A DNA stretch of 64,000 nucleotides from Lichenicoccus sp965276875 (lineage in GTDB: Bacteria; Pseudomonadota; Alphaproteobacteria; Acetobacterales; Acetobacteraceae): assembly GCF_965276875.1 (NCBI RefSeq), contig NZ_OZ255701.1, positions 1,116,001 through 1,180,000 on the forward strand, in the 5' to 3' direction. Shown in pieces: positions 1-8,602 of this stretch (position 1 is the stretch's first letter; each line of letters starts with the position of its first letter). Below the pieces are notes generated by a model. That model did no database searches. It worked only from the letters and a program-made list of their open reading frames with translations, and was not told the origin of the DNA. The position numbers and the translations under genes were made by a program.

Positions 1-1619
1 ACGTCGCAAGTCATGCTTTGTCCGCGTGCCGCCAGCCCAGTGACATTCGACAAGAACGATCTCGCTCTCGCCTTCCACGGTAAGGATGACCTGTTCCAGC
101 ATCAACCGGGTGATTGCCTGCCGGTCGGCGGCCGTGGTGCTGGGCGCCGTCCAAATTACCGGAATATCGCAGGCCACTTGCTTGATCGCCGCTCGCTCGT
201 CTGGCGTCAGAGGCAACGGCTGCTCGGCCAAGAACCGTTCGAACTCATCCTTCAGGCGCAACTCGTCGGCCAGGGCAGCCTCCCAGCGTTGCTCCAAGGT
301 GCGGACCACCAGCCGGTTCTCCGGCTCGACGGCGTCATACTGGCGTCGCGCCCGTTCCACTTCATAGCGGACCCGCTCCAACCGCTGCTGCCACTGCCGG
401 TGCAAGCCCGCGCGTTCCAATTCCAGGTCTTCCGTCAGCTGCAGACTGACCTCCAGGGCAGCCGGCGCGAGCGCCTGCACATCAACTCGCCCATCAGGGC
501 GTCCAGGGCACGCCCGCCCAGCGACTGGCAGCTCGGCGCGCCATAGTTCACCGCCAGTCGGGAGCAAGCGTAACGCTGGAAGCGACCGCTGTTCGGATAC
601 TGTGCTGCCATCCGCTGGCCACAGCGGCCGCAGACTATCAGCCCTTCAAGCAGAGCCGGACCGCCGCGAGGAACGCCGCAATGCGAACTGCGATTAGCTG
701 CCACCTGTTGCAGATTCCGCTCGTAGTTTTCCCAGCTGATGTAGGCAGGCAGACGCCCCCTGAGCAAAACCGCCTTTTCAGTAACCAGCCGACCGGCGCT
801 GGGTCGCCCTGGCGACTTGCCGCTACGGCGCCCATAAGCATAGGCCCCGGCATAGAGCGGGCTTTGCAGCATCTCCGAGAGCGTGTAGCGATTCGCTGGG
901 TGCCATTCCAATTCTCCCTTTGGCGCTCCCGAACGGGCACGAAATGGGAGCTGGATGTTGCGGGCGACGAGGTAGCTGAGCACGCCGTTGATCGTGCGGC
1001 GGCGCTCGAATGTGTCAAACACCAGCTGGACCGTCGCCTGCACCTGCTCGTCACTATCAAGCACGATCTCACCGGCCCGACCGCGCACATAGCCACGCGG
1101 CAAATTAAAAAACAGCTCGCCGCGCTGCGCCTTCGCCCGGCGCCCCTCCAGCATGCGGGCCTTCAGGATGTGCAACTCGGCCTCGCTCATCGTGCCCTTC
1201 AAGCCCAGCAACAGACGATCATTGAAAAGTCCCGCGTCGTAGACTCCGTCCACATCCGCAATGAGCGTGTCGAAGAGAGCGCAGATCTCCAGCAGCTGAT
1301 GCCAGTCCCGGCACGATCGCGCCAAGCGAGACATCTCGATGCCGAGCACCAGCCCGACATGATCCAGCCCGACCTCGGCTACAAGCCGTTGGAAGCCAGG
1401 GCGGTTGGCCGCAGAGGCGCCGGAACGGCCCAGGTCGTCATCGATCACCTCCACTCGTTCGCGAGCCCAGCCGAGATGCAGAGCGCGTTCGACCAGAGCA
1501 TATTGCAGCCGTGTCGACTCCTGGTGCTGCTCGACCTGCCGCAGTGTCGACTGCCGGACATAGACGATGGCAAGCCGGTCCCGATGGCGACCCCGCACCT
1601 TCTCCGAAAGAGTTATCAT
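1..1619 (-). pseudogene. Large serine recombinase, frameshifted and cut by window edge
   Basis: The N-terminal resolvase domain is clear: YVRQSTLRQV carries the presumed nucleophilic Ser, followed by DDDLGRSG and EMSRLARS. A recombinase domain and a zinc-ribbon (CGRCGQR...YACSR) come next, as in large serine recombinases of transposons and integrative elements. The start at 1619 (MITLSEKVRG) is chosen because the resolvase fold begins just after it. The frame fails near 470-490: after ALDALMGEL the original frame runs into a stop at about 435. The frame one base away continues VQALAPAALEVSLQLTEDLE as the coiled-coil tail and stays open to position 1. A single-base deletion is the simplest explanation. 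The family call is firm. Loss of function is an inference, and a sequencing error is possible. Confidence 0.85.
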
Positions 1620-1758
1620 ATCGCTCCTCGCGGCTTGGACGCCGGTCACGGCCAACGTCGCCCCGAACGGGAGCGGATGCCAGGGGATGACGAGCGAGGT
1701 GGCCCAGCAGGACGGCAATGCGTCGGCGCGTCGGTGCCGGCAGCTTAGACCAGGTCAT
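1438..1758 (-). CDS. Small ORF upstream of and overlapping the recombinase, doubtful
   Basis: An ATG at 1758 opens MTWSKLPAPTRRRIAVLLGHLA, which resembles the short accessory ORFs often found just before large serine recombinases. After about 40 residues the frame overlaps the recombinase start and becomes Arg-rich and unstructured, so only the first part can be meaningful. No function is known. Confidence 0.22.
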   Translation of the reverse strand: MTWSKLPAPTRRRIAVLLGHLARHPLASAPVRGDVGRDRRPSREERYDNSFGEGAGSPSGPACHRLCPAVDTAAGRAAPGVDTAAICSGRTRSASRLGSRTSGGDR

Positions 1759-1879
1759 GGCTACCGTGGGGTGCGTCGGCCGCATGCCGCCTCGCGATCC
1801 ATTCGACCAAAGCGAGTAATGCAACGCGGTCGAGTCGCGGTCCTTCGATCGCTAGAAGTTGCTCTACAGACGCAGTAGG

Positions 1880-2202
1880 GGGAAAGCATCGAGAACCGGA
1901 TCAAGGAATGCCGGCTCGACATGTTTGCCGGGCGCACTTCGGCCGCCACCATGCGCGCCAACCAGCTCCGGCTCTGGTTCGCGTCGGCCGCCTACGTGCT
2001 GCTCTGCGCACTGCGCCGCATCGGGCTGGCACACACCCAGTTCGCCACCGCCACCTGCAACACGATCCGGCTCAAGCTGCTCAAGATCGGCGCGCTCGTG
2101 CGCACCAGCGTGCGCCGAATCAGCATTGCCATGGCATCCGCATACCCGTGTCAGTATGAGTTCGCGCTGGCGCACGCCATGCTTCGAAAGGCTGGCACCT
2201 GA
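1880..2202 (+). pseudogene. IS1380-family transposase, C-terminal fragment
   Basis: The + frame starting near 1880 reads ENRIKECRLDMFAGRTSAAT, then MRANQLRLWFASAAYVLLCA and IRLKLLKIGALV. This is the conserved C-terminal region of IS1380 DDE transposases (NQLRLWFxxxAYVLL and the LKIGA block). The catalytic N-terminal two thirds is missing, so the fragment cannot be active. It begins beside the recombinase upstream region and ends with AMLRKAGT. Confidence 0.75.
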
Positions 2203-2264
2203 TCGGCACGAACCAGACACCGCAAGTCCAATGCCCCACGGACCAACGCCGCACCAGCGGCGCC

Positions 2265-2740
2265 GGAAAGCCGCGCCCGAAACACGGAGTTTTTCGGGAT
2301 ATCAGCACCAGCGCAACCAGGTGCCGCCCGGCACCGCGTCACCAGGAACGCAACCAAAGACCCTGTGAGAAATCCGGGCTAGCGCGAGAGATGCCGAACA
2401 GCCCAATGTTCCCAACATTCTTCTTGCATGATGTTGATGATCGGGCGGGCTACGCTGCCATGAGGGATGAGCGGGCTGTGCAGCAGCGAGATGGTGCTCA
2501 ACGCTCTTTCTTGTTAGGTCAGAGATTGTTATGTCCGACAGCCGGCGCGTCAGCCGCAATGATCAGCGAACGCTTACACCGCAGGTTCAATACGACAAGA
2601 ATGATGTCGCCCACCGTGGCACGTGAGAGCCGCGCGCAAGACACGGAATTTCCCCGCTTATCAAAGAAGTACAAGCCAGTTGCCGTCGACACTTCGCTAC
2701 CACGGCCGGAATCGGAGACACCGTGAGAAAATATGGGATA
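2265..2740 (+). repeat. Two diverged tandem copies of a probable IS1380 right end
   Basis: Two stretches share the same order of short words. Around 2265-2385: AAGCCGCGC, AACACGGAGTTT, then GTGAGAAATCCGGGCTAG. Around 2625-2740: AGCCGCGCGC, GACACGGAATTT, then GTGAGAAAATATGGGATAG. They follow the IS1380 fragment and look like two eroded 3' non-coding ends. No coding capacity is evident between 2203 and 2787. Confidence 0.35.
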
Positions 2741-2787
2741 GGCAGTGCATGAAGTTCGGTTAGGAAGTTGAAAGATATAAGCCTCCT

Positions 2788-3681
2788 TCAACCCCCCGGA
2801 GTCATCGCGGGCCAGTCGTAGCGCCTGACCGAACGAACGAAGGCTCCGACGGGCGCCGACTGGCGGCGCCCCGCTACGGTAACGAGGCAGACGTCGCGTG
2901 CCACGGATGGGGAAACCACCGGGCAGCCCACGACCCCTGGGAACACGGCGGTGTATTTGGGCAGGAAGCACACGCCTAGCCCGGCCGCCACCATTGTCAA
3001 AATCCAGTCCTCCCGCTCGCTCTGATAGGATTTGATAAGGTTTGCGCCCTGGCTCCGGCAGAGGCCGTCCAGCACATCGTAGAATTCGCAGTTGATCCGG
3101 GAGAAGTAGAATTCTCCGTCAAGTTCCGACATCGCAATCTCGGATCTCGCCGCGAAGCGATGACCAGCGGCGCAGGCGATGACAAACGGTTCCGTGTAGA
3201 GTTTGGTGGTTCGCAGCGGTTCCGGAAAGCCCTGCGGGCGCGCCATAAGGGCTGCGTCCAGCTTCCCCTGCAGGAGAAGCTCGCAAAGCTGGTCGGGAAC
3301 TGATTCGAGAAGCGTGACCTCAATGCCACGGTTCTCCGTTCTGAACCGACTGAGAAAGCTTACGAACTGGACTGGGGCGATTGTGCACATGACGCCAAGC
3401 GTGAAATTGGCCCTGTCGAGCTTCAGGAAGCGCTCCGCTGTCCGCTTTACTTCGCTCGTTTGAGAGTCGACCTCGGCCAAATGCGGTTCAATCAGCCGGC
3501 CTAGTTCGGTCATATGGGTGTTGTTGCGCTCGCGCGAGAATAGCAGGCCGCCGAGTTCGTCCTCCATTTTCTGGATCGCCCGCGTCAGCGCCGGCTGGCT
3601 GACGTGGCAAGCCTCCGCGGCTTTGGTAAAGTTGAGCGTTCGGCTTAAGGCAAGGAAGTAGCGGATGTGCTGGAAATCCAT
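2788..3681 (-). CDS. LysR-family transcriptional regulator
   Basis: This 297-residue protein has the usual LysR layout. The N-terminal winged helix-turn-helix (about residues 1-60) includes RYFLALSRTLNFTKAAEAC and SQPALTRAIQKMEDELGG, and an effector-binding domain follows from about residue 90. It is a close paralogue of the regulator at 36260-37150: the DNA-binding domains share LFSRERNNTH and GRLIEPHL-type blocks, and both share SEREDWILTMVAAGLG in the effector domain. The neighbours on both sides are IS relics, so no target operon can be named from context. The effector is unknown. Confidence 0.9.
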   Translation of the reverse strand: MDFQHIRYFLALSRTLNFTKAAEACHVSQPALTRAIQKMEDELGGLLFSRERNNTHMTELGRLIEPHLAEVDSQTSEVKRTAERFLKLDRANFTLGVMCTIAPVQFVSFLSRFRTENRGIEVTLLESVPDQLCELLLQGKLDAALMARPQGFPEPLRTTKLYTEPFVIACAAGHRFAARSEIAMSELDGEFYFSRINCEFYDVLDGLCRSQGANLIKSYQSEREDWILTMVAAGLGVCFLPKYTAVFPGVVGCPVVSPSVARDVCLVTVAGRRQSAPVGAFVRSVRRYDWPAMTPGG

Positions 3682-4555
3682 CCCGGATGCTCCCTGATCG
3701 CGCGAGGTGCGCTTCTCTTATCCGACTTCCTCATCGATGCCGAGGTTGCATCGACATGATGTCGGCACTTTTCTCGAGCTCGCCCGTTCGCAAGGTCCTC
3801 TGCCGCTACTGGCGGGAGCAGACGGTTCAGCCCGTAGCGCTGCTCCCGCGTTGGCGTTTCGCCGCCGAGCTCTGCCTACCGGGCGAGGGTCGTGAGAAGG
3901 TCGGCGTAGGTCGTGTGTCGAGGTGGGGTAGACGTCGTTCGCCGCCCGAAAGTTACAGTAGATCTGGCGGAACGATCTCTCGAGAGTGCCGTCGATGACG
4001 GCGACGCGAACGTCGAGGAAGGGCTGCACGGTCCACTGGTTCCAGCGCATCTGCTGCTTTTGACCATGCGCTCGGCGATGATCTCGTTGACTGCGCTCTC
4101 GACAAACGCCGTCGAGATTGGTTCGCCGGGTGGCCGGCGAGCACCGTAATTCACCGACGCAGTTTGGTTCGCCTCCAGATAGGAGAGCAGATCATCAAGA
4201 TGGCCCCGCAGGGAGCGGACGCCCACGATGTGGCGGATGCTCGCGCTCCCGAGCCATCTCGGACCTTGGCCAGCCTGATCAGGCTACCCTTCCAGCGACC
4301 GCGCCAGAGCCGCCACTTCGCGCGCTCGACGTCTCGGTGACGTTCCTTGCCAAGGCAGGGTCCCTTGCTCGAGAGCGTCGTCCCGCAGTGCTCGCACAGT
4401 CGCGACCTTCTGCCGAGTGCTGAGACCTGGCCGCGGACGATCTCCGCCTGAGCGGCCGCTCTCAGCCGTTTGCCTCCTCTAGCATGAGATACCGTCACGT
4501 TGAGCAAGCGGTTTTTGTGCGGGCCGCAGGCGCGGTCGGCTGCGTTATGTTGGGA

Positions 4556-5734
4556 CTACGCCGCCCGCGCCTGCTCCGTTCTGATCTCGAACGGCTTGCG
4601 ATGCTTGGCGACGCTGTAGACGGCGTGCAGCAGCTTTCGCATGGCGGCGATGAGGGCGAGTTTAGCGGGTTTACCGGCGGCACGCAGTCGCTCGTAGAAA
4701 GCGCGCAGCCAGGCATTGCGTCGTACGGCGCCGAGCACCGGCATCCAGAGCGCATTTCGCAGCCGGGCATGGCCCATGGGTGCGAGGGGCGCTCGAATAC
4801 GGTCGGATTGCTTGCCGGACTGCCTCAGACCCGGCACGACGCCGACATAAGCAGCAAAGGCGTTGGCGCTCTTGAAATGGGCTGGGTCGCCGACAGCGGC
4901 GATGATGCGGGCAGCGGATTGTGGCCCGATACCTTCGATGGTGGTCAGCAGCTTGCCGATCTGGTGGGTGTCGAGCAGGTCCTCGATGTCGCGCTCGATA
5001 TCGGCCAGACGTTTACGCCACAGGTCGAGGTCCTGGCAAATGTGCACGGCCTGCAGCTTGTAGGCGGGTCCGTGGTGCTGGCCGATCGAGGTCTTCGCGG
5101 CCTCGACGAGCTGCTCGGCCAGTTCGGCGCCGACGAAATGGCGCCCGTCGTAGCGCAGCTTGGCCAAGCGGCGTGGGGTGGCGCGGGCAAAGGCGTGAGC
5201 GGTCGGATATGCGGCGAGCAGGCAGGTAGCGAGCATGCTGTCGAGGCTGCGGACGTAGCGGGTGAACTCGGGAAAGCCGAGATCGACCAGCCGGTGCAAC
5301 TGGCGGACACGATCGTCGAAGTCCTGTCGCAGCCGGTCGCGGTGGCGGACCAGCTCGCGCAGCGCCTCGGCGACCTCGTCGCGCAGGTGAGTGGGTTCGG
5401 GGCGCTTCTCGAAGGCGAGGCGAGCGAGGCCTTGCGCGTCGATGGCATCGGTCTTGGTTCGTTCGAGGCGGCTGTCTTGAAAGCGCCGGGCGACGAACGG
5501 GTTAAGCAATGCCACCTCGTGCCCGGCGGCAGCGAGCACGGCGAACAGGTTCTTCCAGTAGTGCCCGGTCGCCTCCATAACGACAAGCACTGGCGGCTCG
5601 CCCAACGCCTTGAGCAGCGCGTCGTAGCCGGCGCGGTCCTCGGTGATTGGCATGGGCTTGCCGATCGGCGCGCCCTGGTCGTCCAGGCGTGCGAGCATGT
5701 GGCGCTCGGACGCAATATCGATGCCTGCGAACAT
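4556..5734 (-). CDS. IS110-family transposase (DEDD recombinase)
   Basis: This 392-residue protein begins MFAGIDIASERHMLARLDD, giving the first catalytic Asp of the RuvC-like DEDD domain. MEATGHYWKNL holds the second acidic residue, and KTDAIDAQGLARLA holds the last pair. The C-terminal transposase_20 domain shows TIEGIGPQSAARIIAAVGD and a conserved Ser-containing tail around GLRQSGKQSDRIR. The start at 5734 is chosen because the family begins with this motif; 31 more upstream codons are open but do not fit. It appears full length and possibly active, and it has disrupted the ISKra4-like transposase. Confidence 0.9.
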   Translation of the reverse strand: MFAGIDIASERHMLARLDDQGAPIGKPMPITEDRAGYDALLKALGEPPVLVVMEATGHYWKNLFAVLAAAGHEVALLNPFVARRFQDSRLERTKTDAIDAQGLARLAFEKRPEPTHLRDEVAEALRELVRHRDRLRQDFDDRVRQLHRLVDLGFPEFTRYVRSLDSMLATCLLAAYPTAHAFARATPRRLAKLRYDGRHFVGAELAEQLVEAAKTSIGQHHGPAYKLQAVHICQDLDLWRKRLADIERDIEDLLDTHQIGKLLTTIEGIGPQSAARIIAAVGDPAHFKSANAFAAYVGVVPGLRQSGKQSDRIRAPLAPMGHARLRNALWMPVLGAVRRNAWLRAFYERLRAAGKPAKLALIAAMRKLLHAVYSVAKHRKPFEIRTEQARAA

Positions 5735-5762
5735 GATCTCCCCGTTGTTGGTCAGCGGCAGG

Positions 5763-5784
5763 GGTTCAACGCATGCGTTGAACC
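5763..5784. repeat. 22-bp perfect palindrome in IS110 upstream region
   Basis: The half-site GGTTCAACGCA is followed directly by its reverse complement, centred about 40 bases upstream of the IS110 transposase start. It lies in the non-coding end of the element. It could be a stem of the bridge RNA, a transposase or regulator site, or a rho-independent structure without a U-tract. Confidence 0.6.
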
Positions 5785-6280
5785 GGAGCCGGCACCCATG
5801 CTCACGCTTGTCCAAGCGAGGACGCAAGCGGGCAAGGCTTGGCCTCAGGATACCGTTCGAGCCCTAAGCACCGGTCGAGGGCGCCAATCTCATGCCCGAG
5901 GACGAACCCTCAAACACACCACGGCGACCCTCTCCCAGCAACCGATGTGCAACCTTAGCCAAGGAGCACAGCGGTGAGTGGAGGAGTTACAAGCCCAATC
6001 GTCTCGGCTGTTCCCATATCCTCACGCTCGACCCGGGCCACCTCGATCTCAGACACCGGGCCCGACGCCAACTCGGCAACCGGCTTCAGTCGCCGGACCA
6101 GCCTCGCCATCGTGTTCGTCCTCCTAAACGCAAATCGTCAGGATACCCAACCGAACGCGCGCCCGCGACTTCGCATGCTCTCCGGTGCTGACGGCGGATC
6201 GGCTGAGAGAACGTCCTCCCAGCAGGGTCATCCCATGCTCGCGCAACGCGGGCCGCATGCGGTAGTCGAGTGCAATGATC

Positions 6281-6861
6281 CTATGGCGTCGCGAGCAAGG
6301 TTACGTTCAATTCGTGCGACGCATCTACAAACCCGGCCAGCAGCATCAGCTCGACGACTGGCGTCGCGAGCAACCCACCCGGCAGGGCGCGCTCATAGAC
6401 GCAGATACAGGTGCGACCCGTCAGGCGGGAAAAGTAGGGCAAGCCATGGGCGTCAGTTTGCTCATGGATCGCCCGGCTCAGCGCGCGCCCTTGCCCCTGC
6501 GCCTTGCCGCGGGCGGCTTCGGTCGAAGCGCCGAGGCGCGCCAAGCCTGTGGTTCTGAGGTCGATCAGCGTCAGCGCGGCGCTGGCCCTTCTGTCGCGCC
6601 CCAAGGCGCGGCTTCAATGTCGATAATTCTGCGCCGCGCCCTGCCCTGAAATCGGTCGCGGATGAGGGTTTCGGCGACCCCTGTCGTCAGATCCTGCCCG
6701 AGGTAGATGACCTTGAAGGCGCTCGTCGGGCTGGCGAAGCGCGTGACCCCGAAGCCTGCGCCGAGCGGCGTGGCCGCGTGCGCCATGCGGGTAACGCGCA
6801 CATAGGTTTTGGGCGTGATCGCAACGGCCAAATCGGCGAGGACGTTGGCATCGAGGATCAC
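6281..6861 (-). pseudogene. RES-domain toxin (NAD+-degrading), frameshifted
   Basis: The gene opens with GTG at 6861, overlapping the antitoxin stop by four bases (GTGA). The first frame gives VRVTRMAHAATPLG, TRFASPTSAFKVIYLGQDL and GVAETLIRDRFQG, typical of the RES fold with its conserved Arg, Tyr and Glu residues. That frame stops at 6571. From about 6590 the family's expected continuation is in the next frame: SAALTLIDLRTTGLARLGAS, GRALSRAIHEQTDAHGLPY, ending LLATP at 6281. The shift falls around GAAGGGCCAGC (6581-6591). RES toxins deplete NAD+ in the cell. As written this copy is broken; a programmed shift or sequence error cannot be excluded. Confidence 0.8.
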
Positions 6862-7547
6862 GCGTCGGCGAAATTCGAGTGGGCCATCTCAACGACCTTG
6901 TCGGTTGCGCCTGCCTTGAGACGCGCCAGCGGGGTGACGCCGGCAAATCCCGGATTGGGCTCGCGTAACCACAGCCATGCCACGCGTAGGTTGCCGATGG
7001 CTTTGACGATCGCGGCAAGGCCAGCCACAGGACGCCCGTCGACGAACTGCTCTGTCGGGAAGGTATGTTTGCGCACGCCAACGAGAAGTCCGATCACCGC
7101 CCCTTGCTTCTGCCAAGTGTGCAGAGTCGAGCGAGCCACGCCGAAGTCTCGCTCCAGCTCAGTCGGCCCGGCCAGGGAGCCGGCCCAGTCCTCTACCTTG
7201 GTTGGCGTGGCATATTTGCCGATGCGTGCCCTGCCCTCCTCCGGCGACAGCACCTGGTCCAGACCCGCGCCTTGGCTGACCTCAGCCGCGGCTTTCGCGA
7301 CCAGCTTCAGCGGCTTCTGCGCCGTTTCAGGTTCCGCGGCGATCTGGGCGACCAGCTCGTTGAACCGCACCGTGCGAGCGCCGACGGTACCTTCAAGCCG
7401 ACCCTGCTCAACTTTTGCGTGGCTATCGTCGGCCTGATGAAGCTCCTGCAGGGTTTCGAACGGCAAAACGTCAACAGGACTTCTTTCGCGCTTGGCCGCT
7501 GGCGAGCCGAGCCAACACGGCAGACCATGTACGGTGGCGTCCAGCAT
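6858..7547 (-). CDS. Xre/MbcA/ParS-type (DUF2384) antitoxin of the RES pair
   Basis: This 229-residue protein lies directly upstream of the RES toxin. A helix-turn-helix (about residues 125-150) reads ELERDFGVARSTLHTWQKQG. The C-terminal toxin-binding part includes TFPTEQFVDGRPVAGLAAIV, LRVAWLWLREPNPGF and GVTPLARLKAGATDKVVEMA, where NPGFxGxTPLxxL is the DUF2384 hallmark. It should neutralise the toxin and repress its own promoter. It is longer than the usual antitoxin because of an N-terminal extension of about 100 residues. With the toxin frameshifted, it may now be an orphan repressor. Confidence 0.82.
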   Translation of the reverse strand: MLDATVHGLPCWLGSPAAKRERSPVDVLPFETLQELHQADDSHAKVEQGRLEGTVGARTVRFNELVAQIAAEPETAQKPLKLVAKAAAEVSQGAGLDQVLSPEEGRARIGKYATPTKVEDWAGSLAGPTELERDFGVARSTLHTWQKQGAVIGLLVGVRKHTFPTEQFVDGRPVAGLAAIVKAIGNLRVAWLWLREPNPGFAGVTPLARLKAGATDKVVEMAHSNFADA

Positions 7548-7580
7548 CGTAGCTTCACTTCTCAGAGGGGGGAAATCGCC

Positions 7581-8480
7581 TCAGAGCGACTTCAGCGTGT
7601 CCCTCAGCCGCGCGGTGGCGAAATCCAGGAACACCCGCATCTTGAGCGGCAGGTCGCCGCGAGCCGCGTGGAGCAGGTGAACCGGAAGCGGTTCCGGCTC
7701 GAACTCCGCCAGAATGAGCCGCAGGGATCCGTCGCGCAGCGCGTTTGCGCATTGATAGTGCAGCACCCTGGTCACCCCGACGCCGCGAATCGCGGCCCAA
7801 ACGGCCGCGTCTGCCGTGGAAACGGAGAGACGGGGGTTGATCGCGACCTGCGTGGTTCCCGTCGCGCCGTTGAGGAGCCGCCACGAAGCGGCCTGGACCG
7901 GCGCGAAGCCGACGCACGGCAAAGCAGCCAGATCCTCCGGCGATTGCGGCTCCCCATGTCCGGCCAGCAGCTCCGGACTGACGCACACGACGATGCGCAT
8001 CGAGCCGACGCGGGTCGCGACCATGCTGCTGTCCGGCAACGGGCCGATCCGGACGGCCATGTCGACGTGCTCGCCGACCAGGTCAAGGTTGCGGTCCGAC
8101 AGGTGCAGCCGGACGTTGATCTCGGTGTAGGCCGCCAGGAACTCGGCCAAGATCGGCAGAATGTGCAGGCGCCCGAACACGATCGGGGCCGTCAGGACGA
8201 GTTCGCCTCGAGGGGCCCGGAACTCGCCGGCGGCGACCCGCTCCGCCTCATCCAGCTCCTCGAGGATCCGCCGGGAGGACGCCAGGTAGGCCCGGCCCGC
8301 GTCGGTCGTAGCCAAGCTGCGGGTCGTCCGGACGAGCAGCCGGGTCCCGAGATGCGCCTCGAGTTCGCTCACCTTCCTACTAACCGTTGCAAGGGGCATC
8401 CGCAGCTCACGGCTAGCGGCCGAGAAGCTGCCACGGTCCACGCTCAGGACCAGAACACGCATCGCCTCAAACCGGTCCAT
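7581..8480 (-). CDS. LysR-family regulator, divergent from the AhpD-like gene
   Basis: This is a 299-residue LysR protein. The start at 8480 (MDRFEAMRVLVLSVDRGSF) is the usual start for this branch; 23 open codons upstream are disregarded. The helix-turn-helix reads SFSAASRELRMPLATVSRKV. The substrate-binding domain runs from about residue 90 (GELVLTAPIVFGRLHILPIL). This branch commonly regulates divergently transcribed oxidoreductase genes. Here the divergent target would be the AhpD-like/PPOX/DUF1348 set, across 122 bases that hold an inverted repeat at 8532-8559. Confidence 0.9.
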   Translation of the reverse strand: MDRFEAMRVLVLSVDRGSFSAASRELRMPLATVSRKVSELEAHLGTRLLVRTTRSLATTDAGRAYLASSRRILEELDEAERVAAGEFRAPRGELVLTAPIVFGRLHILPILAEFLAAYTEINVRLHLSDRNLDLVGEHVDMAVRIGPLPDSSMVATRVGSMRIVVCVSPELLAGHGEPQSPEDLAALPCVGFAPVQAASWRLLNGATGTTQVAINPRLSVSTADAAVWAAIRGVGVTRVLHYQCANALRDGSLRLILAEFEPEPLPVHLLHAARGDLPLKMRVFLDFATARLRDTLKSL

Positions 8481-8531
8481 CGTTCTTCCGTTCGACGAGA
8501 GGGTGTGTCTTGGAGACATGAGATTATCCTG

Positions 8532-8559
8532 GTGAACGAAAGGCGTCACCTTTCTTCAC
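8532..8559. promoter_or_regulatory. Inverted repeat in LysR/AhpD divergent intergenic region
   Basis: GTGAAcGAAAGG and CCTTTCTTCAC form an 11-bp dyad with one unpaired base and a 5-base centre (CGTCA). It sits midway between two divergent starts, where a LysR operator is expected. A second perfect 7-bp repeat, GGAGCCG-N5-CGGCTCC, follows at 8563-8581, close to the ribosome binding site of the downstream gene. Confidence 0.45.
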
Positions 8560-8602
8560 GAGGGAGCCGCTTCCCGGCTCCGCCCCGCAGAGGAGAGCCA
8601 TC

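Larger units (their letters stand above)
4484..5988 (-). mobile_element. IS110-family insertion sequence
   Basis: The element lies between the two halves of the ISKra4-like transposase, which fixes its limits to within about 10 bases: the flanking frame leaves off at 5989 and resumes at 4482. It holds one transposase gene (4556-5734). About 250 bases of non-coding DNA lie upstream of the gene start and about 70 downstream. No terminal inverted repeats are obvious, as expected for IS110. The long upstream non-coding stretch is where IS110 elements carry their bridge RNA. Confidence 0.75.
3890..6183 (-). mobile_element. ISKra4-like element, decayed, interrupted by an IS110
   Basis: The transposase N-terminus starts at 6110 (MARLVRRLKPVAELASG...TAETIGL) and breaks off near 5989. 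It resumes near 4482 as LEEA/KRLRAAAQAEIVRGQV and CEHCGTTLSSKG, followed by VERAKWRLWRGRWKG, PGEPISTAFVESAVNEI and RWNQWTVQPFLDVRVA. Frames change several times, and the middle of the protein between the CxxC block and VERAKW seems deleted. The left end near 6173-6183 carries GCATGCTCTCC, matching the inverted repeats of the other two copies. The right end near 3890 is approximate. The family assignment rests on remembered similarity and is moderately sure. Confidence 0.6.

Noticed and set aside
4484..5977. Long plus-strand ORF of about 497 codons opposite the IS110 transposase
   Set aside because: It is antisense to a clear DEDD transposase and has no recognisable domain; high GC keeps antisense frames open.
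7773..8086. Alternative ORFs overlapping the LysR gene at 7581-8480
   Set aside because: Arg/Ser-rich shadows in other frames of a clear LysR gene.
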